The notes below the pieces were generated by a model. The model was not told where the DNA came from, ran no database searches, and was given only the letters and a program-made list of their open reading frames with translations. From assembly GCA_017553625.1 (NCBI GenBank), contig JAFZKP010000023.1, forward strand, positions 1 through 53,555: DNA of 53,555 nucleotides. The letters are read 5' to 3'. The stretch comes from Bacteroidales bacterium (GTDB taxonomy: Bacteria; Bacteroidota; Bacteroidia; Bacteroidales; F082). Made by a program: the position numbers and the translations under genes. The stretch's first letter is position 1. Each line of letters begins with the position of its first letter. Below are positions 16,392-23,896 of this stretch, in pieces.

Positions 16392-17309
16392 ATGAAAGTT
16401 TTAGTAGCAACAGAAAAGCCATTCTCAGCAGCAGCTGTCAATGGAATCCAGAAAATAGTCGAAGAAGCTGGTTACAACTTCGCAAAACTCGAGAAATACA
16501 CCGACGTGCAGCAGTTCTACGATGCAGTCGCTGACGCTGACGCTCTCATCGTGCGTTCAGACAAAGTGACCAAGGAAGTCATCGACCACGCCAAGAACCT
16601 CAAGATCGTGGTTCGCGCCGGCGCAGGTTTCGACAACCTCGACCTCGCAGCTTGCACAGCAAGAGGTATCGTCGCTATGAACACTCCAGGTCAGAACTCA
16701 AACGCAGTTGCTGAATTGGCAATCGGTATGATGATCTACATGGCACGTAACACATTCAAACCTGGCACAGGTTGCGAATTGAAGGGCAAGAGAGTCGGTA
16801 TCCAGGCTTACGGTAACGTCGGTCGCCTCGTGGCTGAAAAAGCCAAGGCTCTCGGCATGGAAGTCTGGGCATTCGACCCATTCGTACCAACAGAGAAGAT
16901 GGAAGCTGAAGGCGTTCACGTCCCTGCAACACTCGAGGAACTCTACGCACACTGCGACTACATCTCATTGCACATCCCGGCAAACGACCAGACAAAGAAC
17001 AGTATCAACTACGCTCTTCTTTCGAAGATGCCAAAGGGTGGCTGCTTAGTCAACACAGCTCGTAAGGAAGTCATCAACGAGGCTGACATGGAGAAGATGC
17101 TCGCTGAAAGAGCAGATTTCAAGTATGTCACCGACATCGCTCCAGCAAACGCAGAGGCATTGGCACAGTTCGCTCCACGTTTCTTCGCAACACCTAAGAA
17201 ACAAGGCGCTGAGACAGCTGAGGCTAACATGAACGCAGGTCTTGCAGCAGCTCGCCAAATCGTGGGCTTCTTCAAAGATGGTTGCACAAAATTCCAAGTC
17301 AACAAATAA
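16392..17309 (+). CDS. serA: D-3-phosphoglycerate dehydrogenase, short ACT-less type
   Basis: 305 residues from the ATG of MKVLVATEKPF; upstream codons in frame are not family-like. It oxidises 3-phosphoglycerate to 3-phosphohydroxypyruvate, the first step of serine synthesis. The nucleotide-binding loop reads GIQAYGNVGRLV and the catalytic Arg is in NTARKEV. At the usual catalytic His (TPH-GA-T in most 2-hydroxyacid dehydrogenases) the sequence is ATPKKQGAETAEAN, a Lys replacement also seen in other short forms from this phylum as far as I recall. There is no ACT domain, so feedback inhibition by serine through that domain is not expected. It is 104 bases after serC. Confidence 0.93.
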   Translation: MKVLVATEKPFSAAAVNGIQKIVEEAGYNFAKLEKYTDVQQFYDAVADADALIVRSDKVTKEVIDHAKNLKIVVRAGAGFDNLDLAACTARGIVAMNTPGQNSNAVAELAIGMMIYMARNTFKPGTGCELKGKRVGIQAYGNVGRLVAEKAKALGMEVWAFDPFVPTEKMEAEGVHVPATLEELYAHCDYISLHIPANDQTKNSINYALLSKMPKGGCLVNTARKEVINEADMEKMLAERADFKYVTDIAPANAEALAQFAPRFFATPKKQGAETAEANMNAGLAAARQIVGFFKDGCTKFQVNK

Positions 17310-17318
17310 TAAAATGGC

Positions 17319-17346
17319 GTAGAGACGATGTGCACATCGTCTCTAC
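17319..17346. repeat. REP-like perfect palindrome
   Basis: A 28-base perfect palindrome, half-site GTAGAGACGATGTG. It shares the GTAGAGACG end with the REP copies beside the RAYT gene. It lies between serA and the DUF1015 gene. Confidence 0.8.
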
Positions 17347-17381
17347 AATATTAAAATTTGAATAATTAAATCGATAAAGAA

Positions 17382-18650
17382 ATGTCAGTTATAAAACCTT
17401 TCAAAGGATATCGTCCACCGGTTGATATCGTTGAGAAATTAGCTTCAAGACCATACGACGTTTTGAACACTGAGGAAGCACGTGAGGAATGCAAAGGCAA
17501 CCCTTACAGCCTTCTCCACGTGACCAAAGCTGAAATCGACCTTCCAGCCGGCCACAAAGACAGCGACCTTGAGACTTACATCAAAGTTGTTGAGAACTTC
17601 AACATGTTCAAAGACTACGGATGGCTCGTCCAGGACAACGAAGAGAAGCTGTACATCTACGCTCAGAGCATGAACCCGAAAGCTGCCGACGCACACTGGC
17701 AGTATGGTATCGTGGCATGCGCATGGAGCGAGGACTACATCAACAAAGTCATCAAGAAGCACGAGTTAACACGTAAGGACAAGGAAGAGGACCGTATGAA
17801 ACACGTCCGCATCACCAACGCCAACGTGGAGCCAGTGTTCTTCGCATATCCTGCAGTGAACGAGATTGACGCCATCGTCAACAATATCGTCCGCCACGAT
17901 AAGCCAATCTACGACTTCATCGCCAAGGAAGACGGTTTCGGTCACCGTTTCTGGGTCATCGACGACAAGGCTACCATCGCCAAGTTAGTTGAACTCTTCG
18001 ACAAGAAAGTCCCTGCAATGTATATCGCTGACGGTCACCACCGCAGCGCTGCAGCAGCATTGGTCGGACAGGAAAAGAAAGAGCACAACCCACATCACAC
18101 TGGCAAAGAGGAATACAACTTCTTCATGACAGTTATCTTCCCTGACAACCAGCTGAACGTCATCGACTACAACCGCGTTGTTAAGGATTTGAACGGCTTG
18201 AGCAAAGACGAGTTCATCAAGGCTCTCGGCAAGACATACGAAGTCACCGACATGGGCACAGAAATCTACAAGCCAGCCAAGTTGCACGAGCACAGCATGT
18301 ACCTCGACGGTCACTGGTATAAGATGTCAGCAAAACCTGGCACTTACAACGACAGCGACCCAATCGGCGTTCTCGATGTTACAATCTTGAGCAACAACGT
18401 GTTGGACAACATCCTCGGCATCAAGGACCTCCGCACCGACAAGCGCATCGACTTCGTTGGCGGTATCCGCGGTCTCGGCGAGTTGAAACGTCGTGTTGAC
18501 AACGGCGAGATGAAGGTCGCATTCGCAATGTATCCTGTTTCAATGAAACAGATCATCGACATTGCTGACACTGGCAACATCATGCCACCTAAGACCACAT
18601 GGTTTGAGCCGAAGCTCAGATCAGGATTGGTAATCCATACACTGGAATAA
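17382..18650 (+). CDS. DUF1015 protein in the serine operon
   Basis: 422 residues, starting MSVIKPFKGYRPPVDIVEKL. The region VPAMYIADGHHRSAAAAL (about residues 210-225) carries the D-G-H-H-R motif that marks DUF1015, with SDPIGVLDVTILSNNVLDNI later. The gene often follows serC and serA in Bacteroidetes. The GHHR motif resembles that of ParB/sulfiredoxin-fold serine kinases (SerK, SbnI), so a role in serine phosphorylation or its reverse is possible, but this is inference from one motif and gene order. A REP-like palindrome separates it from serA. Confidence 0.85.
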   Translation: MSVIKPFKGYRPPVDIVEKLASRPYDVLNTEEAREECKGNPYSLLHVTKAEIDLPAGHKDSDLETYIKVVENFNMFKDYGWLVQDNEEKLYIYAQSMNPKAADAHWQYGIVACAWSEDYINKVIKKHELTRKDKEEDRMKHVRITNANVEPVFFAYPAVNEIDAIVNNIVRHDKPIYDFIAKEDGFGHRFWVIDDKATIAKLVELFDKKVPAMYIADGHHRSAAAALVGQEKKEHNPHHTGKEEYNFFMTVIFPDNQLNVIDYNRVVKDLNGLSKDEFIKALGKTYEVTDMGTEIYKPAKLHEHSMYLDGHWYKMSAKPGTYNDSDPIGVLDVTILSNNVLDNILGIKDLRTDKRIDFVGGIRGLGELKRRVDNGEMKVAFAMYPVSMKQIIDIADTGNIMPPKTTWFEPKLRSGLVIHTLE

Positions 18651-18662
18651 TCCGATGAAAAT

Positions 18663-18698
18663 AAGAAATCCCGCCGAATGGCGGGATTTCTTTGTTTT
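18663..18698. terminator. Bidirectional terminator
   Basis: GAAATCCCGCC pairs with GGCGGGATTTC around loop GAAT, followed by TTTGTTTT. It stands between the convergent DUF1015 and DUF5618 genes. Confidence 0.88.
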
Positions 18699-19089
18699 AA
18701 ACCATTGCTTCGCAGCGGTCAATAATGGTGTTTGCTAGTCGAAAACCCTCGTCACTTACACCTTTAGCTTGATTACCATCATAATTCATATACAGATGCA
18801 TCACATCATAACCATCGTTAACATAATCAAGTAGCTTTCTGTCGCGTTTCCCTATCGCATCCAGATAGTTATTAATATCTACCCGTGTCCTGCGATCTTT
18901 CCGCACATGAAATACTGCATCAAGAGCCATAAGCACGCCAAGCCAAAGATAATTACCAGCAGCTCTTACGTATTTTTCATCTTCATAGCGTTTTGTTTCG
19001 ACATTTAATTCACCATTCTCGCTTAATGTCTTGCGGGCGTTTTCCACATAACGTCTCGCTTCTGCAATAGGATCCTTTTGTTTTTTCAT
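18697..19089 (-). CDS. DUF5618 family protein
   Basis: 130 residues, starting MKKQKDPIAEARRYVENARK, which matches my memory of DUF5618 proteins of Bacteroidetes. The segment YVRAAGNYLWLGVLMALDAV and the final LANTIIDRCEA are helical, in keeping with a HEPN-like bundle. No partner gene is adjacent. It has its own promoter. Function unknown; a nucleotide-modification antitoxin-toxin role is only a guess from the fold. Confidence 0.75.
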   Translation of the reverse strand: MKKQKDPIAEARRYVENARKTLSENGELNVETKRYEDEKYVRAAGNYLWLGVLMALDAVFHVRKDRRTRVDINNYLDAIGKRDRKLLDYVNDGYDVMHLYMNYDGNQAKGVSDEGFRLANTIIDRCEAMV

Positions 19090-19114
19090 AAAATTGAATT
19101 TTAATTCTGTTAAA

Positions 19115-19122
19115 CAAATATA
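19115..19122 (-). promoter_or_regulatory. Promoter -7 element for the DUF5618 gene
   Basis: TATATTTG on the minus strand, 25 bases before the ATG. Confidence 0.5.
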
Positions 19123-19243
19123 ATACGCTACAAAATTACAATGCTTTTAGCTTCTTGTCAAGAACATTTTTCTTAAAAAATTTTAAGATTTTATTCACAA
19201 AAATGAATTTTTTGTTAAAAATTTCAGACATAGATACAAGATT

Positions 19244-19276
19244 TTGCATTTTCACCATACAAAATTTGTATTTTTG
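19244..19276 (+). promoter_or_regulatory. Promoter for the ureohydrolase gene
   Basis: TTTG at 19244-19247 and TATTTTTG at 19269-19276, 21 bases apart; the ATG follows at 19293. This also excludes the longer upstream reading of the gene. Confidence 0.65.
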
Positions 19277-19292
19277 CAAAAATTTAAACATT

Positions 19293-20321
19293 ATGTCAGA
19301 GAAATCTTTTGACCCCAATGCGGCGGCGGCTTTAGGCTCCGGAATTTACGGATTGCCTTGCACGGCTGAAGAAGCCGAGATAATAATCATTCCTGTGGAA
19401 TGGGAGTTAACCACAAGTTACAACCGTGGCACCGTTGACGGTCCAAGTGCGGTGTTCGACGGCTCGATGCAGGTGGATTTGTGCCATCACGACTATCCGG
19501 ATTTGTGGCAACGCGGCATCTGGATGGATGAGTTTCCAAAAGAGTTGCGCGAACTTCACGACAAGCTTGCACCTATCAGCGAAGAGATTATCGAGGCGAT
19601 AGAAAACGGTGATGCCGACGAGTTCCCATGGAAATACGAGGCGAAATACAAAGCCATAGAAGACGGATTCGAGAAGATGTTCGCTTGGCTTCGTGAGCGC
19701 ATTGCATATTGGAAGAAACAAGGCAAGAAAGTGGGGCTTTTGGGTGGCGACCATAGCACGCCCCTGCCCTATCACCAATACCTTAATAATATAGGTGTCA
19801 AGTACGGCGTTCTGCACGTCGACGCTCACAGCGACCTGCGTGAGCGCTTCGAAGGCTTCGAATATTCGCACGCTTCAATATTTTACAATGTCTTGAAACT
19901 CGAAAAAGTCGAGAAATTGGTGCAGGTGGCAATTCGCGACTACTGCCATCAGGAGAAGCAGCTGGTGCAAGACTCCAATGGACGCGTGAAGGTGTTTTAC
20001 GACCGTGACAACCGTCGTCGTATGTACGAAGGCTCCAACTGGAAGCAGATTTGCGATGAAATCATCGACGCATTGCCTGAAAAGGTATACATCTCAGTTG
20101 ACATCGACGGATTAGACCCGAAACTCTGTCCTAACACCGGCACTCCGGTTCCAGGAGGCATGGAGTACGAAGAGTTGATGTATTTGCTTAACAGAATCAA
20201 GGAATCAGGAAAAGAAATTATCGGCTTTGATTTATGTGAGGTCTCGCCTGGCGAAGACGATGAATGGGATGGAAATGTCGGGGCAAGGGTGCTGTACCAC
20301 CTCTGCGGAGTTATCAGTTAG
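19293..20321 (+). CDS. Agmatinase/arginase family ureohydrolase
   Basis: 342 residues from MSEKSFDPNAAAALGSGIYG. The manganese ligands are all present: GGDHSTP (about residue 150), DAHSDLRERFEG (about 175), and SVDIDGLDPKLCPNTGTPVPGG (about 265-285). The enzyme hydrolyses a guanidino compound to urea; agmatine is the likeliest substrate for this group, but sequence alone does not decide between agmatine and related substrates. No decarboxylase gene is adjacent. The start is set by the promoter 17 bases upstream. Confidence 0.88.
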   Translation: MSEKSFDPNAAAALGSGIYGLPCTAEEAEIIIIPVEWELTTSYNRGTVDGPSAVFDGSMQVDLCHHDYPDLWQRGIWMDEFPKELRELHDKLAPISEEIIEAIENGDADEFPWKYEAKYKAIEDGFEKMFAWLRERIAYWKKQGKKVGLLGGDHSTPLPYHQYLNNIGVKYGVLHVDAHSDLRERFEGFEYSHASIFYNVLKLEKVEKLVQVAIRDYCHQEKQLVQDSNGRVKVFYDRDNRRRMYEGSNWKQICDEIIDALPEKVYISVDIDGLDPKLCPNTGTPVPGGMEYEELMYLLNRIKESGKEIIGFDLCEVSPGEDDEWDGNVGARVLYHLCGVIS

Positions 20322-20324
20322 TCA

Positions 20325-20428
20325 GTTGTTCAGTTAATCAGTTTAATACAAAAAAAAGAAAGCAGCAATCGCTGCTTTTCTTTTTTAACTGACCACCTGA
20401 ATAACTGGTTAACTGAATAACTGAACAA
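20325..20428. repeat. Octamer-type inverted repeat around a terminator
   Basis: CAGTTAGTCAGTTGTTCAGT units on the left and AACTGAATAACTGAAC units on the right form an imperfect inverted repeat around the terminator at 20351. The same word family occurs near 29938 and 50783. Confidence 0.65.
20351..20386. terminator. Bidirectional terminator
   Basis: AAAAGAAAGCAGC pairs with GCTGCTTTTCTTTT around AATC, with T runs on either strand. It serves the convergent ureohydrolase and yebC genes. Confidence 0.85.
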
Positions 20429-21139
20429 TTATTCCATGTTGGTGTAAACTGCCTGAACGTCCTCGTCGTCTTCAACTTTGTCGAGGAAGTTCATGATGCT
20501 TTCGATTTGCTCATCGCTGAATGCAACAGGATTGTTGGCAAAACGCTGAAGGTTGGCTTTCACAATATTAATCTTCATACCTTCCAAAGCCTCGTGCATG
20601 GTGCCGTATGCTGTCCAGTCGCTGTATGCGAATGTGCCGTCTTCTGTCTCTTCGATTTCTTCGAGACCAGCGTCGATGAGTTCGAGCTCAAGGTCGTCCT
20701 TGCTCATTCCGGCAGGGATTTCAATCTGGAACACAGCCTTGCGTGTGAACATATATTCAAGCTGACCGGTCTTCAGAAGCTCGCCGCCCGCTTTGTTGAA
20801 ATATGAACGGACGTTGGCTACTGTACGTGTAGTGTTGTCTGTCGCGCATTCCACAACGCAGAGAACGCCGTGAGGACCCTTGCCTTCATAGACGATTTCA
20901 ACCATGTCAGCCGTGCTCTTATCTGTAGCACGTTTGATAGCTGCATCGATATTGTCTTTAGGCATGTTTTCCGCCTTGGCGTTCAAGATAGCCTGACGGA
21001 GTTTAGGGTTCATATCTGGATCTGGACCACCTTCTTTTGCTGCGATTGTGATAATTTTTCCGAGTTTCGGGAACACTCTTGACATGTGCCCCCATCTTTT
21101 CATCTTAGCCGCCTTGCGGTATTCAAATGCTCTTCCCAT
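20429..21139 (-). CDS. yebC: YebC/PmpR family protein (TACO1-like)
   Basis: 236 residues starting MGRAFEYRKAAKMKRWGHMS. The family motif EGGPDPDMNPKLRQAI and GPHGVLCVVECATDN are clear, and length is normal. These proteins are annotated as transcription regulators, and recent work on the family points to a ribosome-associated role in relieving stalls; which applies here cannot be read from sequence. It is followed by a shared terminator with the convergent ureohydrolase gene. Confidence 0.95.
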   Translation of the reverse strand: MGRAFEYRKAAKMKRWGHMSRVFPKLGKIITIAAKEGGPDPDMNPKLRQAILNAKAENMPKDNIDAAIKRATDKSTADMVEIVYEGKGPHGVLCVVECATDNTTRTVANVRSYFNKAGGELLKTGQLEYMFTRKAVFQIEIPAGMSKDDLELELIDAGLEEIEETEDGTFAYSDWTAYGTMHEALEGMKINIVKANLQRFANNPVAFSDEQIESIMNFLDKVEDDEDVQAVYTNME

Positions 21140-21215
21140 TTTATTACAATTTTATTTTTCGGGCGCAAAATTAAGAAAAATTTTTCTTACATTATAAATA
21201 ATGTGCAAAATTTTT

Positions 21216-21286
21216 AATGTGCCACTAACGCGGAATGTGCCGCTAACGCGGAATGTGCCACTAACGCGGAATGTGCCACTGCGTGG
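21216..21286. repeat. 18-base tandem repeat
   Basis: Four head-to-tail units of AATGTGCCACTAACGCGG, one with a single change and the last shortened. An inverted relative (CACACATTGGAGCGCAGCGA) follows to 21340. It lies between the yebC start and the end of the next minus-strand gene. Confidence 0.85.
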
Positions 21287-21349
21287 AATGTGTTGCGCTT
21301 CGCGCAATTGACCGAAGGTCACACATTGGAGCGCAGCGACCACATTTTA

Positions 21350-22624
21350 TCAGGTTTTTTGCTTTTTCTTTTTTGCTGCGGGAAACAACACATTATTTAA
21401 TATAAGTCGGTATCCCGGTGAGTTCGGGTGCATGTCGAGCTCGGTTGGAGGGTCGCCGACGAGATGTTGGTAGTCTTCCGGATCGTGACCGCCGAGGAAC
21501 GTCCAGAAACCGTTGCCGTAATCGCCATGGATATAGCGATCCTCTTCAAGAGCGGCGTTGTCACCAAGAATCACAACAGTGGGCTTCACGTATTTCTTGT
21601 CGAAAGCCGTGGTCTGTCCCATAAAGCCTTTTATCAGTTTCTCGTGACATTGCGTGAGCATGGTTGGAACAGGATCCCATTTTGCGGAAAAATCGAACAA
21701 AAGAAAGAAATCGTTACCTTCTTTCACCGATTTCGGTCTGCGCAACGTCACGTCGATGTTTGAGACCTCGTATTCCTGAGGGTTTGTCGAGACGGTGAAG
21801 TCCGTGAACGCGAAGCAGTTATCGAAATTGAGTCTGTTTGGGTCGCCGGGACGTATGCCGTCGCCGTCAAACATCACGTCGCAGATGTCGAGACCTTCGG
21901 CAGCGAGAGCGATGTCGAAGCTGTCTGGCGCAGAACACATCGCGAAGAGGTAGCCGCCACCCGCCACGAAGTCACGGATTTTTTTCGCCACAACGAGTTT
22001 CATCTGCGAGACCTTGGCAAAACCATGACGTTTAGCCGTCTCTTCCTGTTTCTTTACGTCTTCCTGATACCACGGATAATTTCTGTATCTTGCCCAAAAC
22101 TTGCCGTATTGCCCAGTAAAATCCTCATGATGCATGTGTAGCCAGTCGTAAGTGGGCAGCACGCCATCCAAGACCTCATCGTCGTAAATCACATCGTAAG
22201 GTATTTCAGCGTAAGTGAGCACAAGTGTCACGGCATCGTCCCACGGAAGGTTGTTTTTGGGTGCATAAACTGCCAAACGCGGCACTTTCTGCAGCTTCAT
22301 CTCGTCCATGTTAACGCCAGGGTCGGCTATTTCAGCTAAAATGCCTTCCGCCTGCACATCGGCAATGACCTGATATGACACATTTCTGAGTTTGCATTCG
22401 CGCTCAAACATATCGTGATATGGCACAAGATAACTGCCACCTTTATAATTCAGAAGCCAGCTGATCTCGACCTCTCTTTCAAGAATCCAATATGCCACGC
22501 CGTAGGCCTTCAAGTGGTTGGTCTGGGTCTCGTCCATCGGAATCAAGATATAGGCGGCAAAGATTTCAGGAATCGCCAACATCATGATTATCAAGAAGAT
22601 TATATATCTTTTAATATTTTTCAT
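21350..22624 (-). CDS. Secreted GATase1-like protein of the group labelled asparagine synthetase B in Bacteroidetes
   Basis: 424 residues from the ATG of MKNIKRYIIFLIIMMLAIPE, a signal peptide or N-terminal anchor. I recognise the group, which databases often label asparagine synthetase B, but no asparagine synthetase domains are present. It contains VAGGGYLFAMCSAPDSFDIA, which resembles a class I glutamine amidotransferase-like nucleophile region (Cys within CSA), and PTVVILGDNAALEEDRYIHG. It ends with a basic KKKKQKT tail. Probably periplasmic or surface; function unknown. It shares a divergent promoter region with gcvT. Confidence 0.65.
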   Translation of the reverse strand: MKNIKRYIIFLIIMMLAIPEIFAAYILIPMDETQTNHLKAYGVAYWILEREVEISWLLNYKGGSYLVPYHDMFERECKLRNVSYQVIADVQAEGILAEIADPGVNMDEMKLQKVPRLAVYAPKNNLPWDDAVTLVLTYAEIPYDVIYDDEVLDGVLPTYDWLHMHHEDFTGQYGKFWARYRNYPWYQEDVKKQEETAKRHGFAKVSQMKLVVAKKIRDFVAGGGYLFAMCSAPDSFDIALAAEGLDICDVMFDGDGIRPGDPNRLNFDNCFAFTDFTVSTNPQEYEVSNIDVTLRRPKSVKEGNDFFLLFDFSAKWDPVPTMLTQCHEKLIKGFMGQTTAFDKKYVKPTVVILGDNAALEEDRYIHGDYGNGFWTFLGGHDPEDYQHLVGDPPTELDMHPNSPGYRLILNNVLFPAAKKKKQKT

Positions 22625-22642
22625 CTTTATCAAAATTTAATG

Positions 22643-22672
22643 CAAAGATAACAAATTTTTTTTCTATTTTTG
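22643..22672. promoter_or_regulatory. Divergent promoter elements between the GATase-like gene and gcvT
   Basis: TATCTTTG on the minus strand (22643-22650) serves the GATase-like gene, and TATTTTTG on the plus strand (22665-22672) serves gcvT. The two lie 15 bases apart, so their transcription may interfere. Confidence 0.65.
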
Positions 22673-22713
22673 CAGGTTGAAATATTGAAAATTTAATTTT
22701 TATACGTAATATT

Positions 22714-23832
22714 ATGGAAAACACAGAATTGAAAAAGACTGCATTGAACGCAATGCACTATGAAATGGGCGCCAAAATGGTTCCATTTGCAGGTTTCGAC
22801 ATGCCAGTTCAGTTTGAAGGCGTGAACGTTGAACACGAGACAGTCCGCAAGGGCGTTGGTGTTTTCGACGTGTCACACATGGGCGAGTTCCGCGCAAAAG
22901 GTCCTAAGGCTTTCGCATTGGTACAGCGCTGCACCTCAAACGACGTGGCGGCATTGGTTGACGGCAAGGTCCAGTACACCTGCCTCCCGAACGGCAAAGG
23001 CGGCATCGTCGACGACATGCTCGTTTACCGCATCTCAGCTGACGAATATTTCATGGTTCCTAATGCAGCCAACATCGATAAAGACTGGGCTTGGATGTCG
23101 AAAGTCGCTGAAGAGATGGGCATGAAGCTCGGCGTCGACTTCATCAACGAGAGCAACCAGTGGTCACAGCTCGCAGTGCAGGGTCCTCTCGCACTCAAGG
23201 CTATGCAGAAGCTCACAAAGGCTAACGTCGTTGATATGGAATACTACACCTTCAAAATCATTGAATTTGCTGGCGTGAAAGACATCATCTTCTCAACGAC
23301 AGGTTACACTGGCGCAGGCGGATGCGAGATCTACATACCGAATGCAGAAGCAGTGAACGTTTACAAACAGGTTCTCGAAGCAGGCAAAGAGTTCGGCATC
23401 AAACCTATCGGTCTCGGCGCTCGCGACACTCTTCGTCTCGAGATGGGATTCTGCCTCTATGGCAACGACATCTGCGACACAACCTCACCTATCGAGGCTG
23501 GTCTCGGCTGGATTACCAAGTTCGTTGACGGCAACGACTTCATCGACCGCGCTTACAACGAGAAACAGAAAGCTGAAGGCGTCACACGCAAACTCGTCGC
23601 TTTCGAAATCACAGGCAAGGGAATCGCACGTCACGAATATGAGATCTGCGACGCTGAAGGCAACCACATCGGTGAAGTGACTTCAGGCACAATGGCTCCA
23701 TCAGTGAAGAAAGCTATCGGTATGGGCTATGTGAAGAAAGACTTCTCAAAGGTCGGAAGCGAGATCTTCATCAAGGTGAGAGAGAAACTCATCCCTGCAG
23801 TCGTGGTGAAACTGCCTTTCTACAAAGGTTAA
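22714..23832 (+). CDS. gcvT: Glycine cleavage system T protein (aminomethyltransferase)
   Basis: 372 residues. T protein transfers the methylene group from the aminomethyl-lipoyl H protein to tetrahydrofolate. Seen: MVPFAGFDMPVQFEGV, GVFDVSHMGEFRAKGP near residue 50, GYTGAGGCEIYIP near 200, and GLGARDTLRLEMGFCLYGND near 235, which are the folate-binding and catalytic regions. Length is normal. No H or P protein genes are adjacent. It ends at a strong terminator. Confidence 0.97.
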   Translation: MENTELKKTALNAMHYEMGAKMVPFAGFDMPVQFEGVNVEHETVRKGVGVFDVSHMGEFRAKGPKAFALVQRCTSNDVAALVDGKVQYTCLPNGKGGIVDDMLVYRISADEYFMVPNAANIDKDWAWMSKVAEEMGMKLGVDFINESNQWSQLAVQGPLALKAMQKLTKANVVDMEYYTFKIIEFAGVKDIIFSTTGYTGAGGCEIYIPNAEAVNVYKQVLEAGKEFGIKPIGLGARDTLRLEMGFCLYGNDICDTTSPIEAGLGWITKFVDGNDFIDRAYNEKQKAEGVTRKLVAFEITGKGIARHEYEICDAEGNHIGEVTSGTMAPSVKKAIGMGYVKKDFSKVGSEIFIKVREKLIPAVVVKLPFYKG

Positions 23833-23849
23833 TCGACTGACAACCAATT

Positions 23850-23880
23850 AAAAAAGGCGACCTTTCGGTCGCCTTTTTTT
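23850..23880 (+). terminator. Terminator after gcvT
   Basis: AAAAAAGGCGACC pairs with GGTCGCCTTTTTTT around TTTC. It probably also acts on the convergent DUF5723 gene. Confidence 0.92.
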
Positions 23881-23896
23881 GTCTTATATAAGACTG

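Noticed and set aside
21350-22624. Asparagine synthetase B
   Set aside because: No glutaminase Cys2 N-terminus and no ATP pyrophosphatase SGGLDS motif; it is a secreted protein of another kind.
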